Origin: Halorussus sp. MSC15.2
GTDB lineage: Archaea > Halobacteriota > Halobacteria > Halobacteriales > Haladaptataceae
NCBI RefSeq assembly: GCF_010747475.1
Contig: NZ_VSLZ01000001.1
Location: 806,001 to 870,000 of the forward strand
Reading direction: 5' to 3'
Length of the DNA: 64,000 bases
Shown: positions 45,190 through 54,786 of the stretch, in pieces
Numbering within the stretch: the first letter of the stretch is position 1
Layout: each line of letters starts with the position of its first letter
Notes under the pieces: generated by a model
The model's input: only the letters and a program-made list of their open reading frames with translations
Told to the model about the DNA's origin: nothing
The model's database searches: none
Position numbers and translations under genes: made by a program

Positions 45190-46572
45190 ATGACGACCGA
45201 TACGGACGGCGAAATCGAACTCGAATACGAACTCGACGACAAACCGCCGTGGCTGAAGTCGCTGCTGCTCGGGATTCAGCACGTCGCGGTGATGATAGTC
45301 CCGGCGACCGCGGTGGCGTACATCGTCGCCGGTGCGGTCGGCCTGAGCGCGGCCGACACCGCCTACATCGTCCAGATGGTTCTGCTGTTCTCCGGACTGG
45401 CGACCGTCGTGCAGGCGTACACCGTCGGCCCGGTCGGCGCGCGACTCCCCATCGTGATGGGGACGAGTTTCACCTTCGTCGGCGCGGCCACGAGCATCGG
45501 CGCGAGCGCCGGACTCGGTGCCGTCTTCGGCGCGATACTCGTCGCCGGATTCGTCGTCGAAGGTCTCATCGGCTGGCAGTTCGAGCGCATCAAGCCCTTC
45601 TTCCCGCCGCTGGTCACCGGACTCGTCGTCGTCATCATCGGTCTCTACCTGATTCCCGTCGCCATCGACTACTCGGCGGGCGGCGTCGGCGCGAGCGACT
45701 ACGGCGCGATGCACAACGTCGGTCTCGCCGCGCTCGTCCTGTTCGTCTCGGTCGTCCTCAACCTCTTCACCTCGGGCGTCACGCGACTGCTGAGCACGCT
45801 CGTCGGCATCACCGTCGGCTACGCGGCCGCGGTCGCGTTCGGTCTCGTGAACTTCGCCCCCGTCGCCGAGGCGTCGTGGGTCGCGGTCCCGCGACCCGGC
45901 GCGTTCGGGTTCGCCTTCGAACCGGTCCCCATCGTCACGTTCGCGTTCCTGTTTCTGGTGTCGGCGATGGAGACCGTCGGCGACATGTCCTCGGTCACGG
46001 CCGCGGAGGGCCGGACCCCGACCGACGAGGAGTTCCGCGGCGGCCTGTTCACCGACGGACTACTGAGTTCGGTCGGTGCGGCGTTCGGCGCGTTCCCCGT
46101 CACGTCGTTCTCGCAGAACGCGGGCATCGTCAACTTCACCGGCGTGATGAGTCGTCACGTCGTCGGCGTCGCGGGCGTCATCCTCGCGCTACTCGGTTTC
46201 AGCCCCAAGGTCGGTGCCGCGGTCACCACCATCCCGAGCGCGGTGTTCGGCGGTGCGGTCCTGCTGATGGCCGGGATGGTCGCCGCGAGCGGCGTTCGTC
46301 TGGTCTTCTTGCACACCGACCTCGACCGCCGCAACATGGTCATCGTCGGGGTCTCGCTCGGACTCGGTCTCGGCGTCGCCACCCGCCCCGAGGCGCTTCA
46401 AGGTCTCCCGTCGGCCGCCCGGACCTTCTTCGGCGAACCCGTCATCATGACCGCGCTGACCGCGCTGGTCCTGAACACGCTCACGCCGGGCGAGCAGAGT
46501 CCGCTCTTCGACGCCGCGCCCGACGAGACGCCCGCCGAGTCGCCGACCGTCGCCGCGTCCGGCGAGGACTGA
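45190..46572 (+). CDS. Uracil-xanthine permease family transporter
   Basis: A 460-residue NCS2/NAT-type membrane protein with about 14 helices. The substrate-site segments include TSFSQNAGIVNFTGV (the family QNxG motif) and the helix 8 acidic block SAMETVGDMSS. It imports a nucleobase, xanthine or uracil type. ATG 45190 follows the putative TATA by about 30 bases; the upstream extension is not protein-like. Confidence 0.9.
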   Translation: MTTDTDGEIELEYELDDKPPWLKSLLLGIQHVAVMIVPATAVAYIVAGAVGLSAADTAYIVQMVLLFSGLATVVQAYTVGPVGARLPIVMGTSFTFVGAATSIGASAGLGAVFGAILVAGFVVEGLIGWQFERIKPFFPPLVTGLVVVIIGLYLIPVAIDYSAGGVGASDYGAMHNVGLAALVLFVSVVLNLFTSGVTRLLSTLVGITVGYAAAVAFGLVNFAPVAEASWVAVPRPGAFGFAFEPVPIVTFAFLFLVSAMETVGDMSSVTAAEGRTPTDEEFRGGLFTDGLLSSVGAAFGAFPVTSFSQNAGIVNFTGVMSRHVVGVAGVILALLGFSPKVGAAVTTIPSAVFGGAVLLMAGMVAASGVRLVFLHTDLDRRNMVIVGVSLGLGLGVATRPEALQGLPSAARTFFGEPVIMTALTALVLNTLTPGEQSPLFDAAPDETPAESPTVAASGED

Positions 46573-46613
46573 AACCGCCGTTTCGCTCCGGTCTCACCGT
46601 CGTTACTGTCCCG

Positions 46614-46874
46614 CTATCTGAGCGCGTCCGTATCGACCAGTCGCTTCCCGTGATGTTCCCGGAAGTGACGCACGCGGAGTTTCCACGCGTTGTTCTCGTC
46701 GGGTGACGGGAGTTCCATCCGACAGAGCGCGCAGGTGTGGGTACCGTCGCGCCGGACGCTCACCAGCGACTCGTCGTGGAGCATCTCGTAGTGGTGGAGC
46801 AGCGACCGGACCCGCACGTCCCGAGAACAGCGAGCGCAGGGGTACATCCGGTCGCGGAAGGGCGTCTCGTTCAT
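46614..46874 (-). CDS. Small double zinc-finger protein
   Basis: An 86-residue protein with two Cys2His2-like units: CARC with HHYEMLH, and CALC with HFREHH. ATG 46874 (MNETPFRDRMYPCARC) is preferred over 46901. It may bind nucleic acid or protein; the function is unknown. Confidence 0.8.
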   Translation of the reverse strand: MNETPFRDRMYPCARCSRDVRVRSLLHHYEMLHDESLVSVRRDGTHTCALCRMELPSPDENNAWKLRVRHFREHHGKRLVDTDALR

Positions 46875-46988
46875 GCGTGAACGATAGCGCCGCGATTCCA
46901 AAAGGGTACCTCGACCCCTCGTCGCCCCGAGAGACCAGTACCGACGCGCCCGCTCGGTCCGTGTGACGGTCGGAACTGGCGCGTCTCG

Positions 46989-47354
46989 CTACGCGACGAG
47001 ACCTCGGAGGAACGAAGAGAGTCGGTGGAGCTTCGTGTTCTGCTCGTAGTGTCGCCAGCCCCTGTAGCCGCACGCGAGCGTCGTGGCCTCGTAGCCCCGC
47101 TCGTGCAGGTGGCTAGTCGCCTCCTCGGCCACCACGCCGGCCTTACAGACGGTGACGACCTCGACGTCGTCGGGAACGTGGTCGAGAAACGGGTCGAGCG
47201 CCTCGGCGTCGCCGTCCCGGAGGTCGTCGTAGACCGGCGCGTTGTGGCTCCCGTCGATGTGGTCGCGCTCGTAGTCGCCGAGCGGCCGGAGGTCGAGGAC
47301 GAACGCGTCGTCGGGGAGCCGGTCGTCGAGTTCCGACGGTCGAATTTTGTCCAT
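46989..47354 (-). CDS. Rhodanese-like domain protein
   Basis: A 121-residue single rhodanese domain. It shows FVLDLRPLGDYERDHIDGSHN and the active-site loop VCKAGVV with Cys70 in place. It would carry sulfane sulfur. The start at ATG 47354 is chosen. It is adjacent to the small membrane protein gene at 47431, on the same strand. Confidence 0.9.
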   Translation of the reverse strand: MDKIRPSELDDRLPDDAFVLDLRPLGDYERDHIDGSHNAPVYDDLRDGDAEALDPFLDHVPDDVEVVTVCKAGVVAEEATSHLHERGYEATTLACGYRGWRHYEQNTKLHRLSSFLRGLVA

Positions 47355-47430
47355 ACTATGCAATACTGCCGGGTGCACTTAGACCCCTCGCTCGGCCACG
47401 TTCCTGCCGAATCCGACGCTCGACCCCGCC

Positions 47431-47745
47431 CTACACGTCGTAGATTCCCGCGGCTATCAGCGCGACGGTGCCGACCAGCACGCCCCCGACGAGCGCGAAG
47501 TAGGGGCGCGTCGGCGGCGCGGGAAACGGGACCGCCCCGAACCAGAGCGCGACGACGGGAATCAGCGCGAACACGACCACGAACGCGAGGAAGGCGGCCC
47601 AGATAACTCTCCCGACGGTCGCGAGTCGGTCGAACAGCGTCGGCGAACTCGACTCGCCTCCGGACCCGGAGGCGGACTCGTCTGACCGGAATTCGGACCT
47701 GCCCCGACTCGCGGACCGGGATTCGGCGTTCGATGCACTCGCCAT
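47431..47745 (-). CDS. Small membrane protein, two helices
   Basis: A 104-residue protein with a Ser/Arg-rich N-terminal 40 residues and two hydrophobic segments. ATG 47745 is used. It is divergent from the short-chain dehydrogenase, 112 bases apart. The family is unknown. Confidence 0.6.
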   Translation of the reverse strand: MASASNAESRSASRGRSEFRSDESASGSGGESSSPTLFDRLATVGRVIWAAFLAFVVVFALIPVVALWFGAVPFPAPPTRPYFALVGGVLVGTVALIAAGIYDV

Positions 47746-47857
47746 GCGCGAACAGTCGTCGCCCGGACAAATCGGTCTGTCGGTGGCGCTCGGACCCGGC
47801 ATCGGTGACTCTCCTTCGGCCCACAGTCGTTTTTCGCCCGCGCCCGAACGCCGGGAC

Positions 47858-48835
47858 ATGGGGGAGACAGTTCTCGTGACTGGGTGTTCGACTGGCATCG
47901 GCCGCGCCACCGCCCAGCGATTCCTCGACGCCGGGTGGACGGTGTACGCCACCGCGCGCGACACGGCGGAACTCCGGGACCTCGCCGAACGGGGTGCGCG
48001 GACGGCGGAACTCGACGTGACCGACGACGAACGAGCGACCGCGGTGGTCGAGAGCGTCTTCGCGGAGACCGACCGCCTCGACTGCCTCGTCAACAACGCG
48101 GGGTACGGCCAGTTCGGTCCGGTCGAGGACGTGCCGATGTCGGCCGTCTACCGCCAGTTCGAGGTCAACACCTTCGGTCCGCTCCGACTGATTCGGGCCG
48201 CGCTGCCGCGGATGCGCGAGCGGGGCCGGGGGACGATAATCAACGTCACCGCGGGAGTCGGCGGTCTCACGGTGCCCGGACTCGGGGTCTACACCGCCTC
48301 GAAGTTCGCGCTGGAGTCGCTGACCGACGCGCTCAGACAGGAGGTGGCCGACCACGGGGTGGACGCGGTCGTCGTCGAACCCGGCATCGTCGCCACCGAC
48401 TTCTACGACCGGGCGCTCGACGAAATCGAGTCCATCGACCACACGGCGGCGTACGACGACCTCTACGCCGTGTTGGACGACATCGGCGTCGTGGAGGCGG
48501 GCGGACCGGGCATCAATCCGCCCGACCGCGTGGCCGAGACGATACTCCGGGCGGCGACCGTCGCCAGTCCGGACGCGACGTACCGGGTCGGTCCCGCCGC
48601 GACGCTGGGGACCTACGCCGCGGCCGCGGTTCGCGGGCGGACCCGGGACAGGGCCTCGCGACTGGGTCTCGGCGTCCTCTCCGACGAGCGCGCCCAGCGA
48701 CTCCTCCGGAAGCGCGACCCGGTGGACCGACCGGACGGACTCGAAGCGGGCGACCGACCCGGGAGGCGCGACGCGGAGACGCCGACCGGGGAGCGAGACG
48801 CCAGCGACCGAACCGGGGGACAGACCGATGAGTGA
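47858..48835 (+). CDS. Short-chain dehydrogenase/reductase
   Basis: A 325-residue SDR. It has the NAD(P) motif TGCSTGIGRAT, NNAG (LVNNAGYGQFG), and the catalytic YTASK (Tyr and Lys) after INVTAGVGG. The C-terminal 60 residues are an Arg-rich extension of the Rossmann domain. ATG 47858 is preferred over the long in-frame extension from 47744. The ATG of the beta-helix gene overlaps its end by 8 bases. Confidence 0.88.
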   Translation: MGETVLVTGCSTGIGRATAQRFLDAGWTVYATARDTAELRDLAERGARTAELDVTDDERATAVVESVFAETDRLDCLVNNAGYGQFGPVEDVPMSAVYRQFEVNTFGPLRLIRAALPRMRERGRGTIINVTAGVGGLTVPGLGVYTASKFALESLTDALRQEVADHGVDAVVVEPGIVATDFYDRALDEIESIDHTAAYDDLYAVLDDIGVVEAGGPGINPPDRVAETILRAATVASPDATYRVGPAATLGTYAAAAVRGRTRDRASRLGLGVLSDERAQRLLRKRDPVDRPDGLEAGDRPGRRDAETPTGERDASDRTGGQTDE

Positions 48836-50578
48836 CCCGTCGCGGCGTGACCTGCTCTCGGGCCTGCTGGCGGCCGCGGGGTGGCGCGCGACGACCGGGG
48901 CGGCGGACGCGGCCCGCCGCGGCCCCCAGCAGTCGGCGGTCCCGGACACCGTGGTCACCACTACCGAGCAACTCCATCGAGCGTTCCGGAATCTCTCGCC
49001 GGGCGAGAACGTCTGGATAAGCGACGAGGGCGCGCCCTATCGCACGACCGAGTGGTTGGACGTGGACGTGGACGGGGTGACCGTGGACGGGCCGAGCGTC
49101 AGGCGACTCGTGATGCCCGCCGACGGCGCGAACGCCGGCGGGATTCGCGTCGGGCACGACAGTCACTGCGAGAACGTCGAGATTCGCGGCGTCGGCTACC
49201 ACGGGAATCCGGGCGGCCAGCGCGCGAGCGCCAAGCGACTCCACGGGTTCGTCGTCCGCGACGCGAGCGAGATTCTGCTCGCGGGCAACTCCGTGACCCG
49301 GACTCATCCGTACCACGAACACAACTCCGGCGGGAGCGGCATCAGCGTCGAGCGCCGGGCGACCGACGTACGGGTGGTGAACAACTACGTCTACGACGTC
49401 GGCGACCGGGGAATCCAGCTCGCTGGCGACCGCATCGCGGTGGTCGGCAACACCCTCGTGAACGGGTTCGACCACGCCGTCGCGCTGGACGCGTGGGTGC
49501 CGAACGAGCGCCACGCCCGGAACGTCACGGTCCGGGGAAACGTGATGGGCGGCAACCCGGAGGGCGCGCTGGTGGGTGCGAGCGGAGGACGACAGAAGCC
49601 GAACGCCGGGTTCTTCGACATCTCGAACAACCTCGGCTTCGGCGAACACAAATCGCTCTGTCTCGTCGGGTTCGGGCAGGCGCTCCGGGGCATCCAGATA
49701 GCGGGCAACGTCAGCGTCCAATCGGACAAAGAGAAGTTCTCGGGCATCTCCTTGGAGATAGAGCGCGCCGAGGACGTGACCATCCGGGACAACGACCTCT
49801 ACGACTACGCCGGACGCGGTATCTTCGTCGGCGGCGGCGTCGAGGACTTCAGCGTCACCGACAACGCGGTCTACGACGCCGGGCAGGCGGGGGTGCGGGT
49901 CGCGGGCGCGACCGACGGCGTCGTCCTGAACAACTACGTGGACGGGGCCGCGGGGAGGGCGTCGTCCTCGACGACGCCCGGTCCGTCACAGTCAGCGGGA
50001 ACCGCGTGCGCCGGGTCGGCGGCGCGGGCGTCGTCTCGCGGAACGCCTCGGACCTCGCGCGCCACGAAATCGCCGACAACTACCTCAAGGAGTTCGGCCT
50101 GCGCACCGAGTCGGGCGGCGACGCCGACTCGCGGTCGGCGTCGCCCGGCATCCTCGTCGCGGACTCGGGCGTGAACGTCCGGCAGAACTACGTCCTCCAG
50201 CCGGGCGCGCCGGCAATCGTGGAGACCGGCGGCGCGGGCCGGAACCGATACGAGGGCAACTGGGCCGACGGCGACGGGCCGGACCCGTGGCGAATCGGGT
50301 CGCCGACCTCGGCGGTCGAGGACCAGACGCCGCCAGTGGACGCCTATCCCGGTCTCACGCCCGGCGGAGACGGGTCGGAGGGCCGGGGGAACCGGACGGT
50401 CCGGGTCGAGTTCGACAAGCCCTACGCCGACCCGCCGAAGGTCGCGTTCGGGCGGTGCGGCGGCGGCATCCGGAACGTCGCGTACGCGACCGACGAGAAC
50501 GGCGACTTCGTGGCCGCGACGGTGACGGTCGCGGAGGGGGACGGCGCGGCGGTGGACCTGTTCGTCGAATCGGCGTAG
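48828..50578 (+). pseudogene. Right-handed parallel beta-helix repeat protein, frameshifted
   Basis: The first frame opens with a Tat-like signal (MSDPSRRDLLSGLLAAAGW). It has many beta-helix repeats, such as VEIRGVGYHGNPGGQ, VRVVNNYVYDVGDRGIQLAG and VTIRDNDLYDYAGRGIFVGG, up to NNYVDGAAG. The frame then breaks at about 49951-49957 (GGGGAGGG, one base missing). It continues as GVVLDDARSVTVSGNRVR to a beta-sandwich end and stop 50576-50578. Restored, it would be about 583 residues, a surface or secreted glycan-binding or lyase-like fold. Confidence 0.82.
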
Positions 50579-50665
50579 GAGGGCGTCGCGGACCCCGCCG
50601 GACCGCGAACCGACGACTGCCGGGCGGCCACACGACCTAACAGCGCGGCCGCCGACCCTCTATCC

Positions 50666-51082
50666 ATGCCCGACTACGACCGACTCGGCGGCGCGTCAGT
50701 CAGCGGCGACTCGCAGGAGCTACCGGTCCCGCAGAAGGCGGTCAACCTCGAACTGGTGAAGTCCGGCGGCGAGGCCTACTGGGGCGTCCGCGAGGCTGAC
50801 GGCGCGGTCGTCGTCTCACAGCTCTACGACCCCATACAGGACGACCCTGGAATCCGGTTCCTGACCAGCACCGCCATCCCCGACGACAGCCGGCAGTTGC
50901 GAGTTCCCGACGCGGTCTACGACCACTGGGACGACGTGGCGGGCGGCGGCACCGGGGTGACCGGCGGCGACCGCCTCGAATTCGTGACGACCGCGGAGAT
51001 GGCCGAGAACGAGCAGATGATGCTCCTCCCCGAGTGGCAGGTAGACGACGTGTTGGACGGGACCGCAGTGGACGAGGGGTAG
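50666..51082 (+). CDS. Haloarchaeal conserved hypothetical protein
   Basis: A 138-residue acidic soluble protein, starting MPDYDRLGGASVSGDSQELP. I recognise no domain. It probably folds mainly into beta strands (VNLELVKSGGEAYWGVREAD). It has no signal or helix. It stands alone between the beta-helix gene and the nucleotidyltransferase. Confidence 0.65.
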   Translation: MPDYDRLGGASVSGDSQELPVPQKAVNLELVKSGGEAYWGVREADGAVVVSQLYDPIQDDPGIRFLTSTAIPDDSRQLRVPDAVYDHWDDVAGGGTGVTGGDRLEFVTTAEMAENEQMMLLPEWQVDDVLDGTAVDEG

Positions 51083-51098
51083 CGCCCGGTGTGGTGGT

Positions 51099-51956
51099 TC
51101 ACCGCAGGTCCCACAGCGCCCAGAAGTGAATGACTGTTATCCCGACGGGAGCGAGGAGCGCGAACACGAGGTCGTTCGCGTCCTCCTCTCGCTGTCGCAG
51201 AAAGCGCTTGTGAAGGTCCAAAACCTCCGGAAACGGGCGTAGAATCGACTCGAAGCTGTCGGAGAAGCGCGTCCGCCCCGTGTAATACGACACGTTGTAG
51301 ACGCACTTCTTGTACGCCATCGTCGCGTACAGCGCGTTGGGCGTCGCGGTCAGGAACAGCGGAAACTGCAACACGGCCAGCGAGAGCGTACTCGCGTAAC
51401 TTCGGAGCATCTCGCGGTGGACCCGGTCGCTCGGTCGCCCGACGCGGTCCCACTCGGGCGTCGTCTCATCCCCGTAGACGAAGAGTCCCTCGTCGAACTT
51501 CTGCTTGAGAATCGTGCGCCACGGCACGAACAGATACGACAGCGCGCTCTTTCCGAAGATGGCGTGATACGAACCACGGGTCACGTCGTCGGCGCGACAG
51601 ACGTTACCGTTGCTCACGGAGCCAATCTGGTGCTGGAACCACCGCTCGAAGACGCCCAGCGCCGACCGCTCGGTGAAGTGTTCGTTCTCGATTCGGTGGT
51701 GGCGCTCCCTCGCGCGGTCTACCACCTCGTCCGGAACCTCCGGTTCGAGGACGACCAGTACGTCCACGTCGCTGTTCTCGGTCACGCGTTCGGAGACGCT
51801 GCTCCCGTATAGCATCACAGCGCGGACGGTCCGGGGGTTCAGAGACTCGGACACGTCCGCGAGGAAATCTTCCGCCGCCGGGGTGAGGTTGTCCGAGACG
51901 TCGGGAGGAATATCCAGTTCGACCGCCACGGGAGACTCATACCCACGGTGTAACAT
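51099..51956 (-). CDS. Nucleotidyltransferase-domain protein
   Basis: A 285-residue protein. The pol-beta-type motif is LYGSSVSERVTENSDVDVLV, with the GSS and the DVD catalytic aspartates, as in MNT toxin partners and kanamycin nucleotidyltransferases. The C-terminal 180 residues are helical with two hydrophobic stretches (LSLAVLQFPLFL and the terminal LAPVGITVIHFWALW). I see no HEPN partner beside it, so a toxin-antitoxin role is not supported. Confidence 0.78.
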   Translation of the reverse strand: MLHRGYESPVAVELDIPPDVSDNLTPAAEDFLADVSESLNPRTVRAVMLYGSSVSERVTENSDVDVLVVLEPEVPDEVVDRARERHHRIENEHFTERSALGVFERWFQHQIGSVSNGNVCRADDVTRGSYHAIFGKSALSYLFVPWRTILKQKFDEGLFVYGDETTPEWDRVGRPSDRVHREMLRSYASTLSLAVLQFPLFLTATPNALYATMAYKKCVYNVSYYTGRTRFSDSFESILRPFPEVLDLHKRFLRQREEDANDLVFALLAPVGITVIHFWALWDLR

Positions 51957-52029
51957 AAACGTACCTGATAGTATGGCGGCGGTCGGCCGACTTCGCGATT
52001 GGTCCCCGGGTCACGTGCGTGGCGATTCG

Positions 52030-52296
52030 CTACTGCTCACGGCTCTCGCGCCCCTCTCGGCGCTCGCGGCCGTGGTCACCGCAGAGTACGTCGCCGGTCT
52101 CGGTATCGAAGAAGAACTCGTCGCCCGCTTCGATTCGTTCGCCGCCCTCCTCGCATCCGTCCTCGTGGTCGAGGAAGTACTTCCCGTCGGCGCGGCCGGT
52201 TTCGAGGCGGTCGGCCTGCCGCGCGAACTTGACGATTCCCTCGCCGATTTGGGTGCGCTCGGCGGAATCGGCCTCCTCGAAGTGGATGACGGGCAT
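52030..52296 (-). CDS. Small acidic hypothetical protein
   Basis: An 88-residue protein starting MPVIHFEEADSAERTQIGEG, with the later EFFFDTETGDVLCGDHG. ATG 52296 is preferred to the first in-frame start at 52320. It has a single Cys in DGCEEG and another in DVLCG. No known domain is recognised, but codon use and acidity are gene-like. Confidence 0.65.
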   Translation of the reverse strand: MPVIHFEEADSAERTQIGEGIVKFARQADRLETGRADGKYFLDHEDGCEEGGERIEAGDEFFFDTETGDVLCGDHGRERREGRESREQ

Positions 52297-52407
52297 GGTT
52301 CCGGGTCGGGGGTACCACACCGATTCGGATAAGGTCTCGGCCCGTACCGTCGAGAATTGCGGTCGTCGTCCGGCGTTCGGGCGATGCGAATCCGACCCGT
52401 GACCCCC

Positions 52408-52566
52408 CTACTCGTCGTTCAGACTGAGCAGTTGGATTGCTTCCCGAATCTGGTAGTTCTTCTCGTCGCGTTCTTCGGTCTCCAGTGCTTCCTCGAGAGC
52501 TTCGACCGCTCTCTCTCGTTCAGTTACGGGCATCTCTTCGTCGCACGTCGTTCCCCTAGTTGTCAT
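52408..52566 (-). CDS. Small acidic helical protein
   Basis: A 52-residue protein ending AIQLLSLNDE, with a Glu-rich coiled helix (VEALEEALETEERDEKNYQI). ATG 52566 is chosen; a shorter start at MPVTERE is possible. It resembles short haloarchaeal proteins of unknown function. It lies between the acidic protein gene and the Bat-like regulator. Confidence 0.6.
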   Translation of the reverse strand: MTTRGTTCDEEMPVTERERAVEALEEALETEERDEKNYQIREAIQLLSLNDE

Positions 52567-52745
52567 CTGTCGAGATACGAGACGAGAGTGTAGTCTGAGC
52601 GAGACGGACGATACGACTGCGTTCGTGTCGGCGCGACTGTCGGACCGCGCCGGAATCGGCGGACGTCCCAACCATTAGGACACCGTAGACTGTCTGTCCG
52701 TTTCACCTCTGTTTTTTAGAGTACAACCCTTTTTTTATTGCACCC

Positions 52746-53402
52746 TCACTCCGGGGGTCGCAGTCCGGACAGCGTCGTCCCGAGTATCGAACTGATTCCG
52801 CGGCGGAGTCGGGACGCGACCGCCTGTTGTGAGATATCGAGTTCGTCGCCGAGGTCCGCCATCGTCACCTCGCGCGGCGTGTCGAAGTATCCCCGTTCGT
52901 ACGCGAGAACCAGCGCCTCTTGCTGGGTGTCGGTGAGCGACGCTTCGGTCTCCGACTCCAACGGCGTGAGCGCGTGGAGTTTCGTCACCGTGATGGGGAT
53001 GTCGAGTTCCCGACAGCGTTCCTGGAACAGCGCGATGTCTCGCCGGTCGTCGCCGCGGATGTCGAACGTCCACTGTCGGTTCGTCCCGACGGCCTCGATG
53101 AGCGCGATTTTCGTCTCGGTCAGCGTGGTCAACACGTCGTCGTACTCCAGCGACCACTCGACGCGCAACAGGTACTGGTCTGCGACGGAATCGACGAGTC
53201 GGATGTTCTCCACGCCCGGATGGTCGAGAAACGCGTCCTCGATGTCGTCGACCTCGGTCCCTCGAACCCAGAAGTACGGAATCACGACGTCCTGTGCCGG
53301 GATGATTCGCTCCAGTTCGACTGTCACCTCGGGTAACTGCTCGAAGATAGTTCCCAACGGGAACTGGTCGGACGGAACCGTGAATGTCGCCTCGGTAGCC
53401 AT
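52746..53402 (-). CDS. Bat-like HTH-10 domain regulator
   Basis: A 218-residue protein. The N-terminal beta-rich sensor-like domain is about 150 residues. The C-terminal HTH-10 (bacterio-opsin activator type) reads LTDTQQEALVLAYERGYFDTP followed by LGDELDISQQAVASRLRRG. It should bind DNA as a transcription regulator; its target is unknown. ATG 53402 is preferred over the long upstream extension. Confidence 0.88.
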   Translation of the reverse strand: MATEATFTVPSDQFPLGTIFEQLPEVTVELERIIPAQDVVIPYFWVRGTEVDDIEDAFLDHPGVENIRLVDSVADQYLLRVEWSLEYDDVLTTLTETKIALIEAVGTNRQWTFDIRGDDRRDIALFQERCRELDIPITVTKLHALTPLESETEASLTDTQQEALVLAYERGYFDTPREVTMADLGDELDISQQAVASRLRRGISSILGTTLSGLRPPE

Positions 53403-53636
53403 CGTCCCACCCGTCGAGTTCCGCCAGTAAAGGACTGGCGTCTGCACGAGGAGACCGAGGACGTTCCGGAAAACGGGAACTGGACGGGCCGTACTCACCG
53501 CAGACTCTCGGGGAGGGACTTCAGGGACGCCCTCGGCCCAAACCCTCAATCCGGCGCGACTCGTACTCGACTTCGACTACGGGGGTTTCCGTCGCTGGCG
53601 ACCCCGAAACTGCCCTGCCGGCGACCACACTTCACG

Positions 53637-54758
53637 ATGGATATCGATGCCTACGAACGCCACGACCGAATCGAACGCGTCGAGAACGCCGAAGCGACCG
53701 ACAACGACCTCGTGACTGTCGCGATTCCGCCGGACAAACCCCTCGGCGAGGCGCTGGAGCGCGTCGAGGAGGACCGGGCCGAGGCCGAGTACCTCGACAG
53801 CGAAGGCGAGGATTCGGCGTACATAGACGCCATCGAAGCCGTCCAGCACGCCCTCCAGCACCGCGACTCCACGCCCGAGAACGGACTGGTGGTCTACGCC
53901 GGCGTCGTGAACGGCGAGGTGGTCGAGTACGTCTTCGACGACCTGCCGACGCCGGTCTCGGAGTTCGTCTACGAGCGCGGTAACGAGTTCGAGACCGAGG
54001 TGCTGGACGCGGCCGACCGCTCCTCGAAGACGTTCGGTCTGCTCGTCGTCGAACGCGGCGGGGCGGCGCTCGGTCTGACCGAGAACGACGAGGTCCGGGT
54101 GGTCGAGACGTTCGACAGCGACGTGATGGGCAAGACCAAGGCCGGGGGCCAGTCGGCCCAGCGGTTCGAGCGTGAACGCGAGCGCCAGAAGGAGGAATTC
54201 TTCGAGTCGGTCGGCGAGGAGGCCGAGCGCGCGTTTCTGGGCGACCACGACGCGGAGTCGGCCAGCGCGAGCACCGACGTGGACGGTCTGCTGCTCGGCG
54301 GCACCTCTGTGACGGTGGACGACTTCCTCGACGGTGACCACCTCGACTACCGCCTCGAAGACCGACTCGTCGGCGACCCGATTTCCGTCGAGTACGCCTC
54401 CGAACAGGGCCTTCGCCAGTTGGTCGAGAAGGCCGGCGACCGCATCGAGGACGAGGAGCGACGAGAGATGCACGAGCGACTCGACGAGTTCTTCGACGCG
54501 CTGAACGACGCCGGGAGCGACGACGGCGACGACGTGGTCTACGGCCGCGAGCAGGTCGAGGAGGCGCTGGAGTACGACGCGGTGGAGACGGTGCTGGTCT
54601 CGGCGGACCTGTCGTTCGACGCAGTCCAGCAGTTCGAGGACCGGGCGAACGAGGAGGGCGGGGACTGTCTGGTCGTTCCCACGGACTTCGACCGCGGCAG
54701 GCAGTTCCGCGAGGCGTTCGGCGGCGTGGCGGCCATCCTGCGGTTCCCCATCGAGTAG
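53637..54758 (+). CDS. aRF1-like GGQ protein lacking the NIKS motif (Vms1/VLRF1-like)
   Basis: A 373-residue protein. It has an eRF1-type middle domain with the peptidyl-tRNA hydrolysis motif GGQ at 170-172 (MGKTKAGGQSAQRFER). It ends with the PELOTA-like third domain (VETVLVSADLSFDAV). The N-terminal stop-codon recognition part is shortened, and the NIKS motif is absent before the PENGLVVYAG block. That fits the archaeal Vms1-like release-factor clade, which frees stalled peptidyl-tRNA, and not canonical aRF1 (about 415 residues). Confidence 0.8.
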   Translation: MDIDAYERHDRIERVENAEATDNDLVTVAIPPDKPLGEALERVEEDRAEAEYLDSEGEDSAYIDAIEAVQHALQHRDSTPENGLVVYAGVVNGEVVEYVFDDLPTPVSEFVYERGNEFETEVLDAADRSSKTFGLLVVERGGAALGLTENDEVRVVETFDSDVMGKTKAGGQSAQRFERERERQKEEFFESVGEEAERAFLGDHDAESASASTDVDGLLLGGTSVTVDDFLDGDHLDYRLEDRLVGDPISVEYASEQGLRQLVEKAGDRIEDEERREMHERLDEFFDALNDAGSDDGDDVVYGREQVEEALEYDAVETVLVSADLSFDAVQQFEDRANEEGGDCLVVPTDFDRGRQFREAFGGVAAILRFPIE

Positions 54759-54786
54759 CCGCCGGTGTCTCCCTATCAAGCGGCCC

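Noticed and set aside
46871-48961. Antisense open frame of 696 codons
   Set aside because: It overlaps rhodanese, a small membrane protein and the SDR gene, all with clear motifs. The product is Arg/Gly-rich and not protein-like.
51099-51956. MNT-HEPN toxin-antitoxin pair at the nucleotidyltransferase
   Set aside because: No HEPN-type partner is seen on either side, and the protein is much longer than a typical MNT antitoxin.
53637-54758. Call of pelota or canonical aRF1 for the GGQ gene
   Set aside because: Pelota lacks GGQ, and canonical aRF1 has NIKS and is about 40 residues longer.
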